A stretch of 64,000 nucleotides of DNA from Providencia hangzhouensis. GTDB taxonomy: Bacteria; Pseudomonadota; Gammaproteobacteria; Enterobacterales; Enterobacteriaceae. A program made the position numbers and the translations under genes. Under the pieces are notes generated by a model. The model was not told the DNA's origin. It did not search any database and saw nothing but the letters and a program-made list of their open reading frames with translations. The stretch is taken from positions 3,782,001 through 3,846,000 of the forward strand of contig NZ_CP135052.1 of NCBI RefSeq assembly GCF_029193595.2, in the 5' to 3' direction. Below, piece by piece: positions 44,958-55,115 of this stretch (position 1 is the first letter of the stretch; each line of letters begins with the position of its first letter).

Positions 44958-45647
44958 ATGTTTAATAATAAAATTTTATTGGCATGTTGTACTTTTTTTA
45001 TGTCATTTCAATTAAATGCGACTACACTAGACTTTCGTCATGAATATTCAGATTCATCCAGAATAAATAAAGATCGCATTGCCTTTATTCATTCATTTTC
45101 AAATGGTATCGGATTTTATATTGATGCCAGTATAAAGTCAGGTGGTGTTGACGGCGAAAAAGATAAAGTATTTAGTGATGTTGTTAATAATGCTATCGAA
45201 ATGGGGCTAAGTTACAACCATAAGATAAATAAAAGTATAACGTTACAACCGGGATTAATTTTTGAAACAGTTACAGACACATCAATTTATAAACCTTATT
45301 TAAAGGCGCAATATAATTTTGATAACGGTTTATATATTGCAGGCCGTTATCGTTTTGATTATGCCAGAAAAACAAAAAAAGCTGTTGATGACGAAAAAAC
45401 AAATCGCTTTGATGCGTTTATTGGCTATAAATATAATAAATACAAAATTGAATATGACTACACACAAATGTATAGCGATGGCATAAAATATGATAATAAG
45501 AAACGTAATTATGAACATAATGTCTCTTTCTCTTACCAATTGAGTGACACATTCACTCCTTATATTGAAGTTGGAAATGTTGCGGTAAGCCCGACCAGTG
45601 ACGCCCGTCAAACTAGGTATCGTTTAGGATTACAATTCCACTTTTAA
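44958..45647 (+). CDS. nanC: KdgM-family outer-membrane channel NanC
   Basis: A monomeric 12-stranded beta-barrel for diffusion of sialic acid and acidic oligosaccharides. The 229-residue precursor has a signal peptide ending QLNA, mature start TTLDFRHEYSDSSRINKDR (typical KdgM N-terminus), alternating amphipathic strands, and a terminal phenylalanine in RYRLGLQFHF, needed for barrel assembly. It is adjacent to nanM, as in E. coli nanCMS. Confidence 0.9.
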   Translation: MFNNKILLACCTFFMSFQLNATTLDFRHEYSDSSRINKDRIAFIHSFSNGIGFYIDASIKSGGVDGEKDKVFSDVVNNAIEMGLSYNHKINKSITLQPGLIFETVTDTSIYKPYLKAQYNFDNGLYIAGRYRFDYARKTKKAVDDEKTNRFDAFIGYKYNKYKIEYDYTQMYSDGIKYDNKKRNYEHNVSFSYQLSDTFTPYIEVGNVAVSPTSDARQTRYRLGLQFHF

Positions 45648-45674
45648 ATCTTATGTAAAAAGATGCCAAAAATT

Positions 45675-45714
45675 ATAGTGAGTAATTACTCCATTACTCA
45701 CTATATTATTTTTT
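45675..45714 (+). terminator. nanC terminator
   Basis: A perfect 12-bp stem ATAGTGAGTAAT / ATTACTCACTAT with a 6-nt loop, followed by attattttttc. Confidence 0.88.
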
Positions 45715-45750
45715 CATATTTATCAATAAATTAAGAAAAATATTTTATTA

Positions 45751-45766
45751 TTTGATCTTCTTCACA
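45751..45766 (+). promoter_or_regulatory. CRP-like site upstream of nanE
   Basis: TTTGA-tcttct-TCACA matches the CRP consensus at 9 of 10 core positions, about 100 bp before nanE. Confidence 0.55.
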
Positions 45767-45816
45767 AATTACGACTTTCGTAATTGAGGAATTTAGCTTC
45801 ATAAAATAACATTAAT

Positions 45817-45831
45817 TGGAGTTATACTTCA
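45817..45831 (+). promoter_or_regulatory. Putative RpiR-regulator operator before nanE
   Basis: TGGAGTTATACTTCA, preceded by aacattaat, differs from the nanM copy at one position. It lies 22 bp before the nanE ATG, where a bound repressor would block the promoter or early elongation. Confidence 0.65.
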
Positions 45832-45852
45832 AAATAAAATGGTGAGTTCAAA

Positions 45853-46551
45853 ATGGCATTGATTGAAAAGATGACTACGGATATTCAACAAAAAGGAGGG
45901 CTGATCGTTTCTTGCCAGCCTGTCGATAATAGCCCTATGGATAAGCCAGAAATTGTTGCTGCAATGGCTCAAGCTGCAGTTAATGCAGGTGCAGTAGCAG
46001 TACGAATTGAGGGAATAGATAATTTAAAAGCAACTCGCCCTCTTATTGATGTGCCAATTATTGGTATTGTCAAACGCGATTTACTGGATAGTCCTGTCAG
46101 GATCACACCTTGGTTAAGTGATGTAGAAGCACTAGCAACAGAAGGTGCCGATATTATCGCTTTTGATGGTACGGATCGTGTACGCCCAGTTCCAGTCAAT
46201 GAGTTATTGGCTTGCATACACCACTTCAATAGGTTGGCAATGGCAGATTGTTCCACATTTAATGAGGGAATGTATTGCCAGGAATTAGGAACAGAATTTA
46301 TTGGTTCAACTATGTCTGGCTATACCGGTGGTGAAATACCAAAATTACCTGATTTACAATTAGTGGCAGCACTCGCTGAAAATGGATGCCGTGTAATAGC
46401 CGAAGGCCGCTATAACACACCTATGATTGCAGCAAGAGCTATACAAGCTGGAGCTTGGGCTGTCACAGTTGGTTCCGCATTAACCCGACTTGAACATGTC
46501 TGTGATTGGTTTACCCATGCCCTCAAGTTACAGCAGGAATTAGTTAAATGA
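45853..46551 (+). CDS. nanE: N-acetylmannosamine-6-phosphate 2-epimerase NanE
   Basis: Converts ManNAc-6-P to GlcNAc-6-P, cytosolic. The 232-residue TIM barrel has [19 protein letters not shown] at the N-terminus, [41 protein letters not shown], and AEGRYNTP with [15 protein letters not shown] at the phosphate end. It overlaps nanK by 4 bp (ATGA), indicating coupling. First gene of nanE-nanK-siaT-nanQ. Confidence 0.95.
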   Translation: MALIEKMTTDIQQKGGLIVSCQPVDNSPMDKPEIVAAMAQAAVNAGAVAVRIEGIDNLKATRPLIDVPIIGIVKRDLLDSPVRITPWLSDVEALATEGADIIAFDGTDRVRPVPVNELLACIHHFNRLAMADCSTFNEGMYCQELGTEFIGSTMSGYTGGEIPKLPDLQLVAALAENGCRVIAEGRYNTPMIAARAIQAGAWAVTVGSALTRLEHVCDWFTHALKLQQELVK

Positions 46552-47417
46552 ATGTATTAGCAATTGATATTGGAGGAACAAAGATTTCGGCTGCATTAAT
46601 CAGTCGAGACAATCAACTTACGCACCATACTCAAATTACAACCCCTGCAAGTGCATCACCAACTCAACTCTATGAAGCTTTGGTGGCGATAACTACACCA
46701 CTAAAAGCGTATGCAGATGGTGTCGCCGTAGCCTCTACAGGGATTATCTGTGATGGCGTATTAACTGCATTAAATCCTAATAATTTGGGAGGATTAAAAA
46801 ATTTCCCGTTAAAAAAAACACTTTCTACAATAACCGGTTTGCCTTGCTGGTTACTCAATGATGCTCAAGCTGCTGCATGGGCTGAATATGATTACCGCCA
46901 TGAAAATATCTCTGATATGGCATTTATTACAGTATCGACAGGGGTTGGGGGCGGCCTAATTCAACAAGGACAATTACAGCTAGGAAAACGAGGTATTGCA
47001 GGCCATCTAGGCCACACTATAGCTGATCCTCATGGCCCTCTTTGCGGCTGTGGTCGTTATGGATGTGTCGAAGCTATCGCTTCCGGCCGAGCCATTGCTT
47101 CACAAGCTGTAAATGAACTTGCAGGTAAAGATGCTAAAGCTATTTTTACTGCCTATTACCAGGGAAGCCTTCAAGCGAAAACAATAATTGAAAACTCAGC
47201 AAGTACTATAGCTAATTTAGTTGCTGATATTAAAGCAATAATAGATGCCGACTGTGTTGTTATTGGTGGAAGTGTTGGATTAGCAAATGGATATATCGAG
47301 CTTGTTCAAGCAGCTATCAGACAACAGCCCGAGGCGTTACAAGTCCCTATTTTAGCTGCTCACTATCATCATAATGCTGGACTTTGGGGAGCCGTTCTTT
47401 GGGCTAGGAAACACTAA
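46548..47417 (+). CDS. nanK: N-acetylmannosamine kinase NanK (ROK family)
   Basis: Phosphorylates ManNAc released by NanA. The 289-residue protein has the N-terminal ATP phosphate motif [14 protein letters not shown], the ROK region [14 protein letters not shown] with its catalytic Asp, and the zinc motif [20 protein letters not shown] followed by GCVEAIASG. Length matches E. coli NanK (291). It overlaps nanE and precedes siaT by 51 bp. Confidence 0.94.
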   Translation: MNVLAIDIGGTKISAALISRDNQLTHHTQITTPASASPTQLYEALVAITTPLKAYADGVAVASTGIICDGVLTALNPNNLGGLKNFPLKKTLSTITGLPCWLLNDAQAAAWAEYDYRHENISDMAFITVSTGVGGGLIQQGQLQLGKRGIAGHLGHTIADPHGPLCGCGRYGCVEAIASGRAIASQAVNELAGKDAKAIFTAYYQGSLQAKTIIENSASTIANLVADIKAIIDADCVVIGGSVGLANGYIELVQAAIRQQPEALQVPILAAHYHHNAGLWGAVLWARKH

Positions 47418-47468
47418 AAAACTGTCGTACTTCTTACCTTTTACCTTACATATGGCAGGACTAAAAAA

Positions 47469-48962
47469 ATGCAATTACATGATTTTGGTTTCGTTAATTA
47501 TGCAGTGCTATTTGGATATTTAGCCGCAATGTTACTCGTTGGTGTTTATTTCTCTAAACGCCAAAAAACAGCGGATGATTATTTTCGTGCCGGGGGGCGG
47601 GTTCCCGGTTGGGCTGCCGGTGTTTCTGTCTTTGCAACAACATTAAGCTCAATTACCTTTATGTCAATTCCAGCGAAAGCTTATACTTCTGATTGGACTT
47701 TTATTATTGGCCAATATTTAGCGATCGCCATTTTGCCATTAGTATTTTATTTCTATATTCCTTTCTTTAGAAAATTAAAAATTACTTCAGCCTATGAGTA
47801 TTTAGAAGCCCGTTTTGATATACGAAGTCGTTTATTTGCCAGCCTGTCATTTATGTTATTTCATATTGGTCGTATTGCAATTATCACTTATTTGACCGTA
47901 CTCGCACTACGTCCTTTCATAGGGATAGACCCTATTATATTAGTTGTACTGATTAGTCTATTATGTATTATTTATACATGGATGGGAGGGATTGAAGGCG
48001 TTATTTGGACAGATGTTATTCAGGGATTGTTACTTTCAGGTGGTGCTGTTTTAATCTTTATCATGATTTGTTTTAAAGTTGATGGAGGTATTAGTGAGAT
48101 TTTTACCACAACAGCACAGGCTGATAAATTTTTCCCGGATGCACAGTTACGCTGGAGTTGGACTGACAGTACTATTCCTGTATTAATGATTGGTTTTTTA
48201 TTTGCCAATATTCAACAATTTACTGCAAGCCAAGATGTTGTCCAGCGCTACATTGTGACTGATTCTATCGAACAAACTAAACGTACTTTAATCACAAATG
48301 CTAAATTAGTTGCCATTATTCCTATTTTCTTTTTTGCCATTGGTTCAGCCCTATTTGTGTATTACAAACAAAATCCAAGTTTGTTACCTGAAGGTTTTAA
48401 TACCGGAGGTATCTTACCCTTATTTATTGTTACAGAAATGCCAGTGGGTATTTCTGGGCTGATCATTGCAGCTATCTTTGCCGCTGCTCAATCGAGCATA
48501 TCTAGTAGCTTAAATAGTATTTCTAGTTGCTTTAATTCTGATATCTATATTCGCTTAAGTAAAGTTGAACGGCGTTCAGAACAAAAAATGAAAGTCGCCA
48601 GATTAGTTATAATTATTGCTGGAGTATTCAGCAGTTTAGCAACAATTTGGCTAGTTTTATCTGACGAGTCTGAAATATGGGATGCTTTTAACAGTTTAAT
48701 CGGTTTAATGGGTGGCCCTATGACCGGACTATTTATGTTAGGTATTTTTGTTAAACGTGCTAATGCAGGTAGTGCGGTCGCAGGCATTATAGTAAGTATC
48801 ATTGCTGTATTAGCAGCCCGTTATGGCAGTGACCTTAACTTTTTCTTCTATGGTGTAATAGGTGCTATGTCAGTAGTCATTATTGGTACAATTACTGCGC
48901 CATTTTTCTCGGCAGCAAAACAAATTTCATTGGATGATAGTGAAATATCAAGGAACTCATAG
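47469..48962 (+). CDS. siaT: Sodium:sialic acid symporter SiaT (SSS family)
   Basis: Inner-membrane Na+-coupled importer of N-acetylneuraminate. The 497-residue protein is nearly colinear with Proteus mirabilis SiaT as I recall it. Ligand residues reported for that protein are all present at the same numbers: Thr58, Ser60, Thr63, Gln82 and Arg135 for sialic acid, and Asp182, Ser342, Ser343, Ser345 and Ser346 in the sodium sites. There are about 13 helices. This SSS type differs from the E. coli MFS-type NanT. A weak aggac lies upstream of the ATG. Confidence 0.95.
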   Translation: MQLHDFGFVNYAVLFGYLAAMLLVGVYFSKRQKTADDYFRAGGRVPGWAAGVSVFATTLSSITFMSIPAKAYTSDWTFIIGQYLAIAILPLVFYFYIPFFRKLKITSAYEYLEARFDIRSRLFASLSFMLFHIGRIAIITYLTVLALRPFIGIDPIILVVLISLLCIIYTWMGGIEGVIWTDVIQGLLLSGGAVLIFIMICFKVDGGISEIFTTTAQADKFFPDAQLRWSWTDSTIPVLMIGFLFANIQQFTASQDVVQRYIVTDSIEQTKRTLITNAKLVAIIPIFFFAIGSALFVYYKQNPSLLPEGFNTGGILPLFIVTEMPVGISGLIIAAIFAAAQSSISSSLNSISSCFNSDIYIRLSKVERRSEQKMKVARLVIIIAGVFSSLATIWLVLSDESEIWDAFNSLIGLMGGPMTGLFMLGIFVKRANAGSAVAGIIVSIIAVLAARYGSDLNFFFYGVIGAMSVVIIGTITAPFFSAAKQISLDDSEISRNS

Positions 48963-49445
<483 letters not shown>

Positions 49446-49463
49446 TTTTCATCAGTTCCAATT

Positions 49464-49526
49464 AAACGCTTTATTTCTAATGCATCAATAAATTGTATAT
49501 TGATGCAAATGGAATAAAGCGTTTTG
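49464..49526 (+). terminator. Nested hairpin terminator after nanQ
   Basis: The outer stem AAACGCTTTATT (49464-49475) / AATAAAGCGTTT (49513-49524) encloses a second perfect stem TGCATCAATA / TATTGATGCA (49481-49507). The tail is tgttattat. The two-tier stem is unusual. Confidence 0.75.
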
Positions 49527-49635
49527 TTATTATCACATAATTATAAGAGCAAGGCTTTTTTTAACCCGCCAGAATTGATACTCTTGTTAGCAGAATTCCA
49601 TTCCCTTTGAACTTCGGCAAACAAGGATAATTTTC

Positions 49636-50523
49636 ATGACAAAACAGTCAGTTACCAGACTGAAGCCAGGTAAAATACTCGATACACTAGGGGCAATGAA
49701 AAATAGCCTGACGCGAGTATCACAGCGTATTGCTGAATATATCCTGTTTCATCCTGTTGAAGTCACTCAGCTTTCCATCGCACAACTTTCCCAAGCGACT
49801 AAGGCGGGTGAGGCAACTGTAGTGCGTTTTTGCCGCACTTTAGGCTATAAGGGCTTTCAAGACTTTAAAATGGATTTAGCCATTGAAATGGCGACATCGG
49901 ATAGTGAAGAATCACCAATCCTTGATGCTGAAGTTAGCCATCAGGATGATATCCATACTATAGGTTTAAAATTACAAGCAACCATCAATAATGTGTTATC
50001 AGAAACATTAAATTTACTTGATATGACGCAAGTTCAAGATGCTGTAAATGCGTTGCTATCATCGAATTATGTTTTTATCTGCGGTGTGGGTTCCTCAGGG
50101 ATCACAGCAGAGGATCTAAAAAATAAACTGATGCGTATTGGATATCGAGTGGATGCTGTTACCAATAACCATTTTATGTATATGCAGGCTTCCTTATTGA
50201 AACCGGGTGATATCGCGATTGGTATCAGCCATTCCGGAAACTCACCGGAAACAGTTCATGCACTGAAACTTGCAAAAGAAGCAGGGGCTACCACAATTGC
50301 GCTAACGCATAATTTAGGTTCACACATTATGGAATATGCCAATTATTATCTGATTAATGGTAATCGACAGGGGAAATTACAAGGTGATTCTATTGGTACA
50401 AAAACAGCACAACTGTTCGTTTTAGACTTACTATATACCCTACTTGTCCAAGCTCAACCTGAAATGGTCAAAGAGCAAAAACTGCGTACACTAAATGCAT
50501 TAAAAAATACCAATTCAGCATGA
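49636..50523 (+). CDS. MurR/RpiR-family regulator, probable sialic acid regulator
   Basis: A 295-residue regulator: N-terminal HTH_6 domain (SLTRVSQRIAEYILFHPVEV, LSQATKAGEATVVRFCRTLG) and C-terminal SIS sugar-phosphate-binding domain (VFICGVGSSGITAEDLKNKL, IGISHSGNSPETVHALKLAK). RpiR-type NanR proteins in Vibrio and other bacteria sense ManNAc-6-P and repress nan genes; E. coli NanR is instead GntR-type. aagga precedes the ATG. Its position between nanQ and nanA and the shared palindromes make it the probable repressor of this island. Confidence 0.88.
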   Translation: MTKQSVTRLKPGKILDTLGAMKNSLTRVSQRIAEYILFHPVEVTQLSIAQLSQATKAGEATVVRFCRTLGYKGFQDFKMDLAIEMATSDSEESPILDAEVSHQDDIHTIGLKLQATINNVLSETLNLLDMTQVQDAVNALLSSNYVFICGVGSSGITAEDLKNKLMRIGYRVDAVTNNHFMYMQASLLKPGDIAIGISHSGNSPETVHALKLAKEAGATTIALTHNLGSHIMEYANYYLINGNRQGKLQGDSIGTKTAQLFVLDLLYTLLVQAQPEMVKEQKLRTLNALKNTNSA

Positions 50524-50639
50524 GTTTATAATCAGTGTTATGTGGTCTTGAACAAAAACCAGCTAAAGATCACACTTTCATTTTTCTCTTTCTTTAACGC
50601 TAATTTCATTATTGCGTTCTGAACGATTGAGCCTTAATA

Positions 50640-50654
50640 TAGAGTAAAACTCCA
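50640..50654 (+). promoter_or_regulatory. Putative RpiR-regulator operator before nanA
   Basis: TAGAGTAAAACTCCA matches the nanE operator at 11 of 15 positions, and its half-sites GAGT/ACTC are intact. It lies 43 bp before the nanA ATG. A right-half CRP motif (atcaca) lies about 70 bp upstream. Confidence 0.55.
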
Positions 50655-50697
50655 TATTATAATAAATAAAGAAATCAACCTCCAAAAAGGAATGATA

Positions 50698-51588
50698 ATG
50701 AAAAAACTCTCTGGATTAATCGCTGCACCTCATACACCTTTTGCTGCCGATGGCAGTATTAATTACCCTGTCATTGATAAAATTGCAGAACATCTTATTG
50801 CAAGTGGTGTCACTGGTGCTTACGTATTAGGAACAACAGGAGAAGGTATCCATTGTTCTGTCGAAGAACGCAAAAAAGTCGCTGAATGCTGGGCTGCTGC
50901 CAGTCAAGGACAACTAGATATCATTGTTCATACAGGTGCACTCAGTATTGCAGACACTATAGAGCTATCCCGTCATGCTGAAACGTTAGATATTCAAGCT
51001 ACATCAGTAATTGGTCCTTGTTTCTTTAAACCAAGCAATGTAGATGACTTAGTTGAATATTGTCGTTTAGCAGCGATGAATTCGCCTTCTAAAGGCTTTT
51101 ATTACTACCACTCTACTATGTCAGGTCTAAACATTGACATGGAAAAATTTTTACAAGCGGCAGGAAAAACAATTCCGAATTTATCCGGAATGAAATTTAA
51201 TTCTCCTGATATGTATGAATTTCAACGTTGTTTACGTGTTGATGGCGGTAAATACGACATTCCATTTGGTGTAGATGAATTTATACCGGCAGGGTTAGCT
51301 TGTGGGGCGTTAAGCGCTGTAGGAAGCACCTATAACTATGCGGCTCCTTTATATCTTGAAATAATTGAGAAATTTAACACTGGTGATTACGATGGTATCG
51401 CTGCATGTATGGATAAAGTAATTGCAATTATTCGTGTGCTGGTAGAATACGGTGGTGTTGCTGCAGGTAAAGTTGCAATGCAATTACATGGTATTGATGT
51501 TGGTGACCCCCGCCGTCCACTACGCCCATTAACTGCAGCACAAAAAACGGATGCATTAGCAAAATTTAAAGCGGCCGGTTTTCTATAA
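50698..51588 (+). CDS. nanA: N-acetylneuraminate lyase NanA
   Basis: Class I aldolase that splits Neu5Ac into ManNAc and pyruvate. The start at 50698 is preferred to 50692, as aaagg is then 7 bp upstream; 296 residues. The DHDPS-family motifs are LGTTGEGIHCSVEERKKVAE, the catalytic tyrosine in FYYYHSTMSG, and the Schiff-base lysine in LSGMKFNSPDMY. Features such as GPCFFKP, FGVDEF and GAVGSTYNY-like GALSAVGSTYNYAAP, place it nearer to the Vibrio/vertebrate NPL subgroup than to E. coli NanA, by my reading. Confidence 0.92.
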   Translation: MKKLSGLIAAPHTPFAADGSINYPVIDKIAEHLIASGVTGAYVLGTTGEGIHCSVEERKKVAECWAAASQGQLDIIVHTGALSIADTIELSRHAETLDIQATSVIGPCFFKPSNVDDLVEYCRLAAMNSPSKGFYYYHSTMSGLNIDMEKFLQAAGKTIPNLSGMKFNSPDMYEFQRCLRVDGGKYDIPFGVDEFIPAGLACGALSAVGSTYNYAAPLYLEIIEKFNTGDYDGIAACMDKVIAIIRVLVEYGGVAAGKVAMQLHGIDVGDPRRPLRPLTAAQKTDALAKFKAAGFL

Positions 51589-51658
51589 TTAACTTTACTC
51601 TTGCTGAGTATTAACAACACAAGCTTGTTTTTTTACATCTCCCCCATTTGATGATGAC

Positions 51659-51693
51659 AGTGGCCTTCGAAGTGAAAGCCACTCTTTATTTCT
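51659..51693 (+). terminator. Probable nanA terminator
   Basis: The stem AGTGGC / GCCACT has a 13-nt loop and is followed by ctttatttctt. It lies 70 bp after the nanA stop. Confidence 0.55.
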
Positions 51694-51804
51694 TAAAATA
51701 TTCCCCCAATCAGTTATCCGATTAAGCTGAATAACATCATGTGTAAAATCAAAAAAAGAATATATTGTCACCTATATAAGCAAATCATTTTTTATTACAG
51801 ATAA

Positions 51805-52482
51805 TTATATTTTACTACACTTGATTTTTTTATTTTTAGCAGTGAATAATGCAACCGCCCCCTGAATATTAACAGAAACATCTTCAAACAAAGAAGCAAG
51901 TGTCGTTTCAAGTGAATCCGCAGAGTCATAAACATTGCTAAAAATTCCTTTTTTATTATAGACTGACATTAGCTTACTTCCAAAACGATTATGCTTAACC
52001 CCCTTTCCAAGAATAGTCGCACCATATAAAGTGCCATCATCCTTAAGTGTTTCACTGATATTTATTATCGCTTGTTTCTTATCACTCATTTTCCCTGGCA
52101 AGCAATGTAATAAATAAAATATGGATACTGAATCAAATGCCCCTCTCAACTCACCAGTAAATCTGTTAAAAATATCATGACAGAAACAAGAGTTTAATTT
52201 CTCATCATAAATATATTTTTTAGCATATTCTAAACTGTGAATATTAAGATCGGAAAGTGATATTTTATTAATTTCATCTGCAGCTTTTTTTAAATAAAAA
52301 CCAGTCCCAACACCAATATCCATATGGTTGTTACCAAGATGAGATTTAAAGTGAGGAATTAAAAATTCATCAGTATTACAACGCCATGCATAGTTATTAG
52401 ATATATTTAGTACCCACCAGTCATATAGAGCCAAAGAGAGAGGTGTATATACTTTAGAACCATCATTTGTGTTCAATGACAT
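51805..52482 (-). CDS. Class I SAM-dependent methyltransferase of unknown substrate
   Basis: A 225-residue protein with the Rossmann SAM-binding motif MDIGVGTGFYLKKAADEI (about residues 54-71), a ribose-binding acidic residue in SLSDLNIHSLEYAKK, and SVSIFYLLHCLPGK near motif IV. It resembles small-molecule methyltransferases of the methyltransferase-12/25 group. It stands alone, convergent to nanA and AT-rich, inside the tRNA-Phe island. I cannot connect it with sialic acid. Substrate unknown. Confidence 0.8.
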   Translation of the reverse strand: MSLNTNDGSKVYTPLSLALYDWWVLNISNNYAWRCNTDEFLIPHFKSHLGNNHMDIGVGTGFYLKKAADEINKISLSDLNIHSLEYAKKYIYDEKLNSCFCHDIFNRFTGELRGAFDSVSIFYLLHCLPGKMSDKKQAIINISETLKDDGTLYGATILGKGVKHNRFGSKLMSVYNKKGIFSNVYDSADSLETTLASLFEDVSVNIQGAVALFTAKNKKIKCSKI

Positions 52483-52976
52483 AAAATCTCCATAATGGAA
52501 AAAATATATATTATTTTTTTATTATTTATTTTAATAGTCGAAAATAATGAGTGATAAGTCAGGTTATCATATGCTATAAGTGTAGGATTATATACTTGGT
52601 ATTATTCAGAGTTATTTATATCACATCCCATCTTTAATCGGAAAAAACTCTGACAATTTCACACATGCGCCATTAAAATCATCTAAAGATATATCTCCAT
52701 CTATTCACCCCATTCACACCATAGCCTAACAAAACAAATCAAAAAACTAATAAATATGCATATCATCTTTGGTATGCTTCATCTGTGATAACCATAAACC
52801 ATATGCCTTTCTAAATAATTTATCAGAAACCATTTACACAGATACTGGATAAAACCCACAAGGTCATGAAATACAAAATAACGAAATTTAATCATAACGA
52901 TTAAAGCGAACATAATTCACGCAAGTAAATTAACAAGTTATATTTTTATTGTCAGTTTACCTCTTTCGAGGTATTT
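52483..52976. other. AT-rich gap within the island
   Basis: About 490 bp with no credible gene or clear repeat on either strand. Confidence 0.6.
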
Positions 52977-53493
52977 TCATTGAGCTAATGCTGTGTGGAA
53001 AATCATCTGCATCTCCCTTTCCTGAAGAGCGGGTATAATAGTCACCCTGAAAGTTTTTTTGAAAAACCGCATTGCCCATCCATCCGGAATATCAAGCGAC
53101 ATGATCTTGTTATCAAAATTATATGTACTAAAATCATCAATACTTTCATTTACCAGCAAATACTGACCTGTTTGATCAAATCCATTAAATAATACAATGG
53201 CAGAGAACCTCTGGTGACAACTATCTCCATTACTCAGTGTCACAGTTGCTGTAATCTTTTGGTGTACAAAAATACTCTTACTGCCCTCTTTATTTTGACA
53301 AGATTGACTGGCATTGAATTGTGCTTGTATTTTTTACATCAACACTGGCATACATCTCGTTAAATGGGGTTAATACACGCCCGATTATCAGGGTAAGAGT
53401 ACATAGAGGAATTCACCGTCACGTGAATATTATCAGCTATTGCAACCAAAGGTAGTCCTATCAATAAAAACAAACCTATAACTCGTTTTTTCA
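52977..53493 (-). pseudogene. Secreted protein gene with two frameshifts
   Basis: Minus strand from 53493: signal peptide MKKRVIGLFLLIGLPLVAIA, then DNIHVTVNSSMYSYPDNRAC and INPI before a stop. One frame over it continues PFNEMYASVDVKNTSTIQ, then in the third frame SQSCQNKEGSKSIFVHQKIT, ATVTLSNGDSCHQRFSAIVL and on to HTALAQ. Joining the three gives a plausible secreted protein of about 170 residues with four cysteines. The family is not recognised. Two indels make it non-functional unless recoded. Confidence 0.7.
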
Positions 53494-53548
53494 TATTAAA
53501 TTCCAAATCTATTTTCACCTCTGCGGATCAAGGGGACCTGTATCTGGG

Positions 53549-53718
53549 CTATACCGAATCAGATGTCTTCCCCATATGCTTTACAGCTTTCAATTGATCA
53601 TCATTCTGAATTAATCTGCCCTTTTTCAGATAGTTAATTTTTCAGCCATCAATTGTGCTTCATCTTCGCTGTGAGTCACTAACAGTGCTGTTTGCCTGAG
53701 AGGGTAGATTTCATAGAC
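53549..53718 (-). pseudogene. ABC transporter ATPase, C-terminal remnant
   Basis: Minus-strand text VYEIYPLRQTALLVTHSEDE, AQLMAEKLTI, then after a one-base shift LKKGRLIQNDDQLKAVKHMG KTSDSV and stop. ALLVTHSEDEA is the switch-histidine region of ABC ATPases and KKGRLIQ the usual following strand. No Walker motifs remain. It is decayed DNA near the right island end. Confidence 0.5.
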
Positions 53719-53867
53719 CACCCCACCCGAGCTGAATTATTTACCGTGGTGGGGTGTCAGCTCAGAACATGGCAATCAATGTAGAAAAAAGGGGCATATT
53801 ATGGGTCTTGACAAAAAGATAAAATAGATTTACTTTGAAAATCAATTCATTAAATAGCTGAATGTTC

Positions 53868-53925
53868 CCGAGTCTGGGCACCACATATTTAAAGAACCCG
53901 CCCCAAAAGGCGGTTTTTTGCTTTT
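53868..53925 (+). repeat. attR: copy of the tRNA-Phe 3' end plus terminator
   Basis: ccgagtctgggcaccac followed by atatttaaagaacccgcc and an imperfect terminator stem. It matches 42981-43037 with two substitutions and two one-base indels. Upstream of 53866 the rest of the tRNA is absent, so this is a displaced att copy and not a second tRNA gene. Confidence 0.88.
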
Positions 53926-54683
53926 ATATTTCTAAGCTCAAGTTGAGTACTCGGCTAAAGAATCTGAAATCTATAATCTTTTTTTTATCTAACCTAAACA
54001 CTTATTTCTATACCCTTTCAGTCTACTAGACATGGTTAGTCCGCCACTATACAGAATATTGATATACAATCAGCTATAATATAAAGTCAATTAACTTGAC
54101 TTATACCAAATAACCAGGAATTACCTAAAAAAAACCAAACACTAAAGTTTATAATTAGATTATTATTCTCACCCTTTTCTCATTTCATCCATTAGACAGC
54201 CAAGCTTAACTCATATTACGTGTTTTTATTAGCCTATTGTCTTATCTAAGAACCTAAAAATAAGTTTTTATATTAATAGTTATGAAAATAAATCATTAAA
54301 AAACCACAATATCATTTTTTATTCCTAGCTATTGAGCTAAAAAAATAATCAAATACAATATTAATCAATAAGTGCTAATAATAATTTGTAATAAAAAGGT
54401 AACTAAGCCTTAATGTAATAAAACCTACTCAACCTTACCGAACAACTCACAATTTCTGCTTAACATGTTGTTAAGTAATAAAAATAACCCCATAAAACAA
54501 AGTGCAAATAACTATAATGTTTAGAATAAGACTCTGCATATGAACCTAAAATAAATGACTTAATCTTATTTAAAACTTTCAATTAAGGAATACCTTATAT
54601 TCTAAAATTTTCTTTTCGTCATAATTTACTCTTAGCTATAAAAATAGTTTTATGAATCAATGATACTAGGGTCAAGTTTCCTC
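53926..54683. other. AT-rich gap right of the island
   Basis: About 750 bp, very A/T-rich, with no gene on either strand. It should contain the promoter of the MrpJ-like gene at 54684. Long AT-rich stretches like this before fimbrial regulators commonly bind H-NS, but no site can be proved here. Confidence 0.55.
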
Positions 54684-55025
54684 ATGAAAAAGAAAAAAGA
54701 TACAACTTATTATATCAGCCAACTAGTTGGTAAATGCTTACAAGAATACCGGCAAGAATTAGGAATTAGTGGTGAGAACATTGCGAAAGAGTTAGGCATT
54801 AGCCAACAGCAATTATCGCGCTATGAACGAGGGGAGAATGCGTTAACCGTAGATGTATTGTTTAAATTTATTCTTATACTCGGTATTAATTTCCCAGATT
54901 TTTACCATAGGCTATTCTATGTCGTGAGTCATCATCCTAAACTTTCACACTATATCACTAATTTAAATGGTTTTGGCTGGGAATTAGATGATTTGAAAGA
55001 CTACTATAATTCAGCAATTGTATAA
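54684..55025 (+). CDS. MrpJ-like XRE-family fimbrial regulator
   Basis: A 113-residue protein with a Cro/C1-type HTH: VGKCLQEYRQELGISGENIA, KELGISQQQLSRYERGENAL. It is a paralog of the protein at 41722; the SQQQxSRYERG recognition helix is shared. MrpJ homologs repress flagellar genes when fimbriae are made. The start at 54684 is favoured by alignment; an in-frame ATG at 54660 has no better ribosome site. It lies directly before the hybrid kinase gene and 9 kb from a fimbrial operon. Confidence 0.82.
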   Translation: MKKKKDTTYYISQLVGKCLQEYRQELGISGENIAKELGISQQQLSRYERGENALTVDVLFKFILILGINFPDFYHRLFYVVSHHPKLSHYITNLNGFGWELDDLKDYYNSAIV

Positions 55026-55115
55026 CCTTTAGCGTAAAGAAATATTGTTTAATTTGTTTATTTTATATTATTATGAAAATCATGGAGTTTGCCTATAATC
55101 GATGAGAACAGCGCT

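Noticed and set aside
55082..55105. Seven-residue leader frame (MEFAYNR) before the hybrid kinase
   Set aside because: Could be a leader peptide, but there is no attenuator structure and its presence may be chance.
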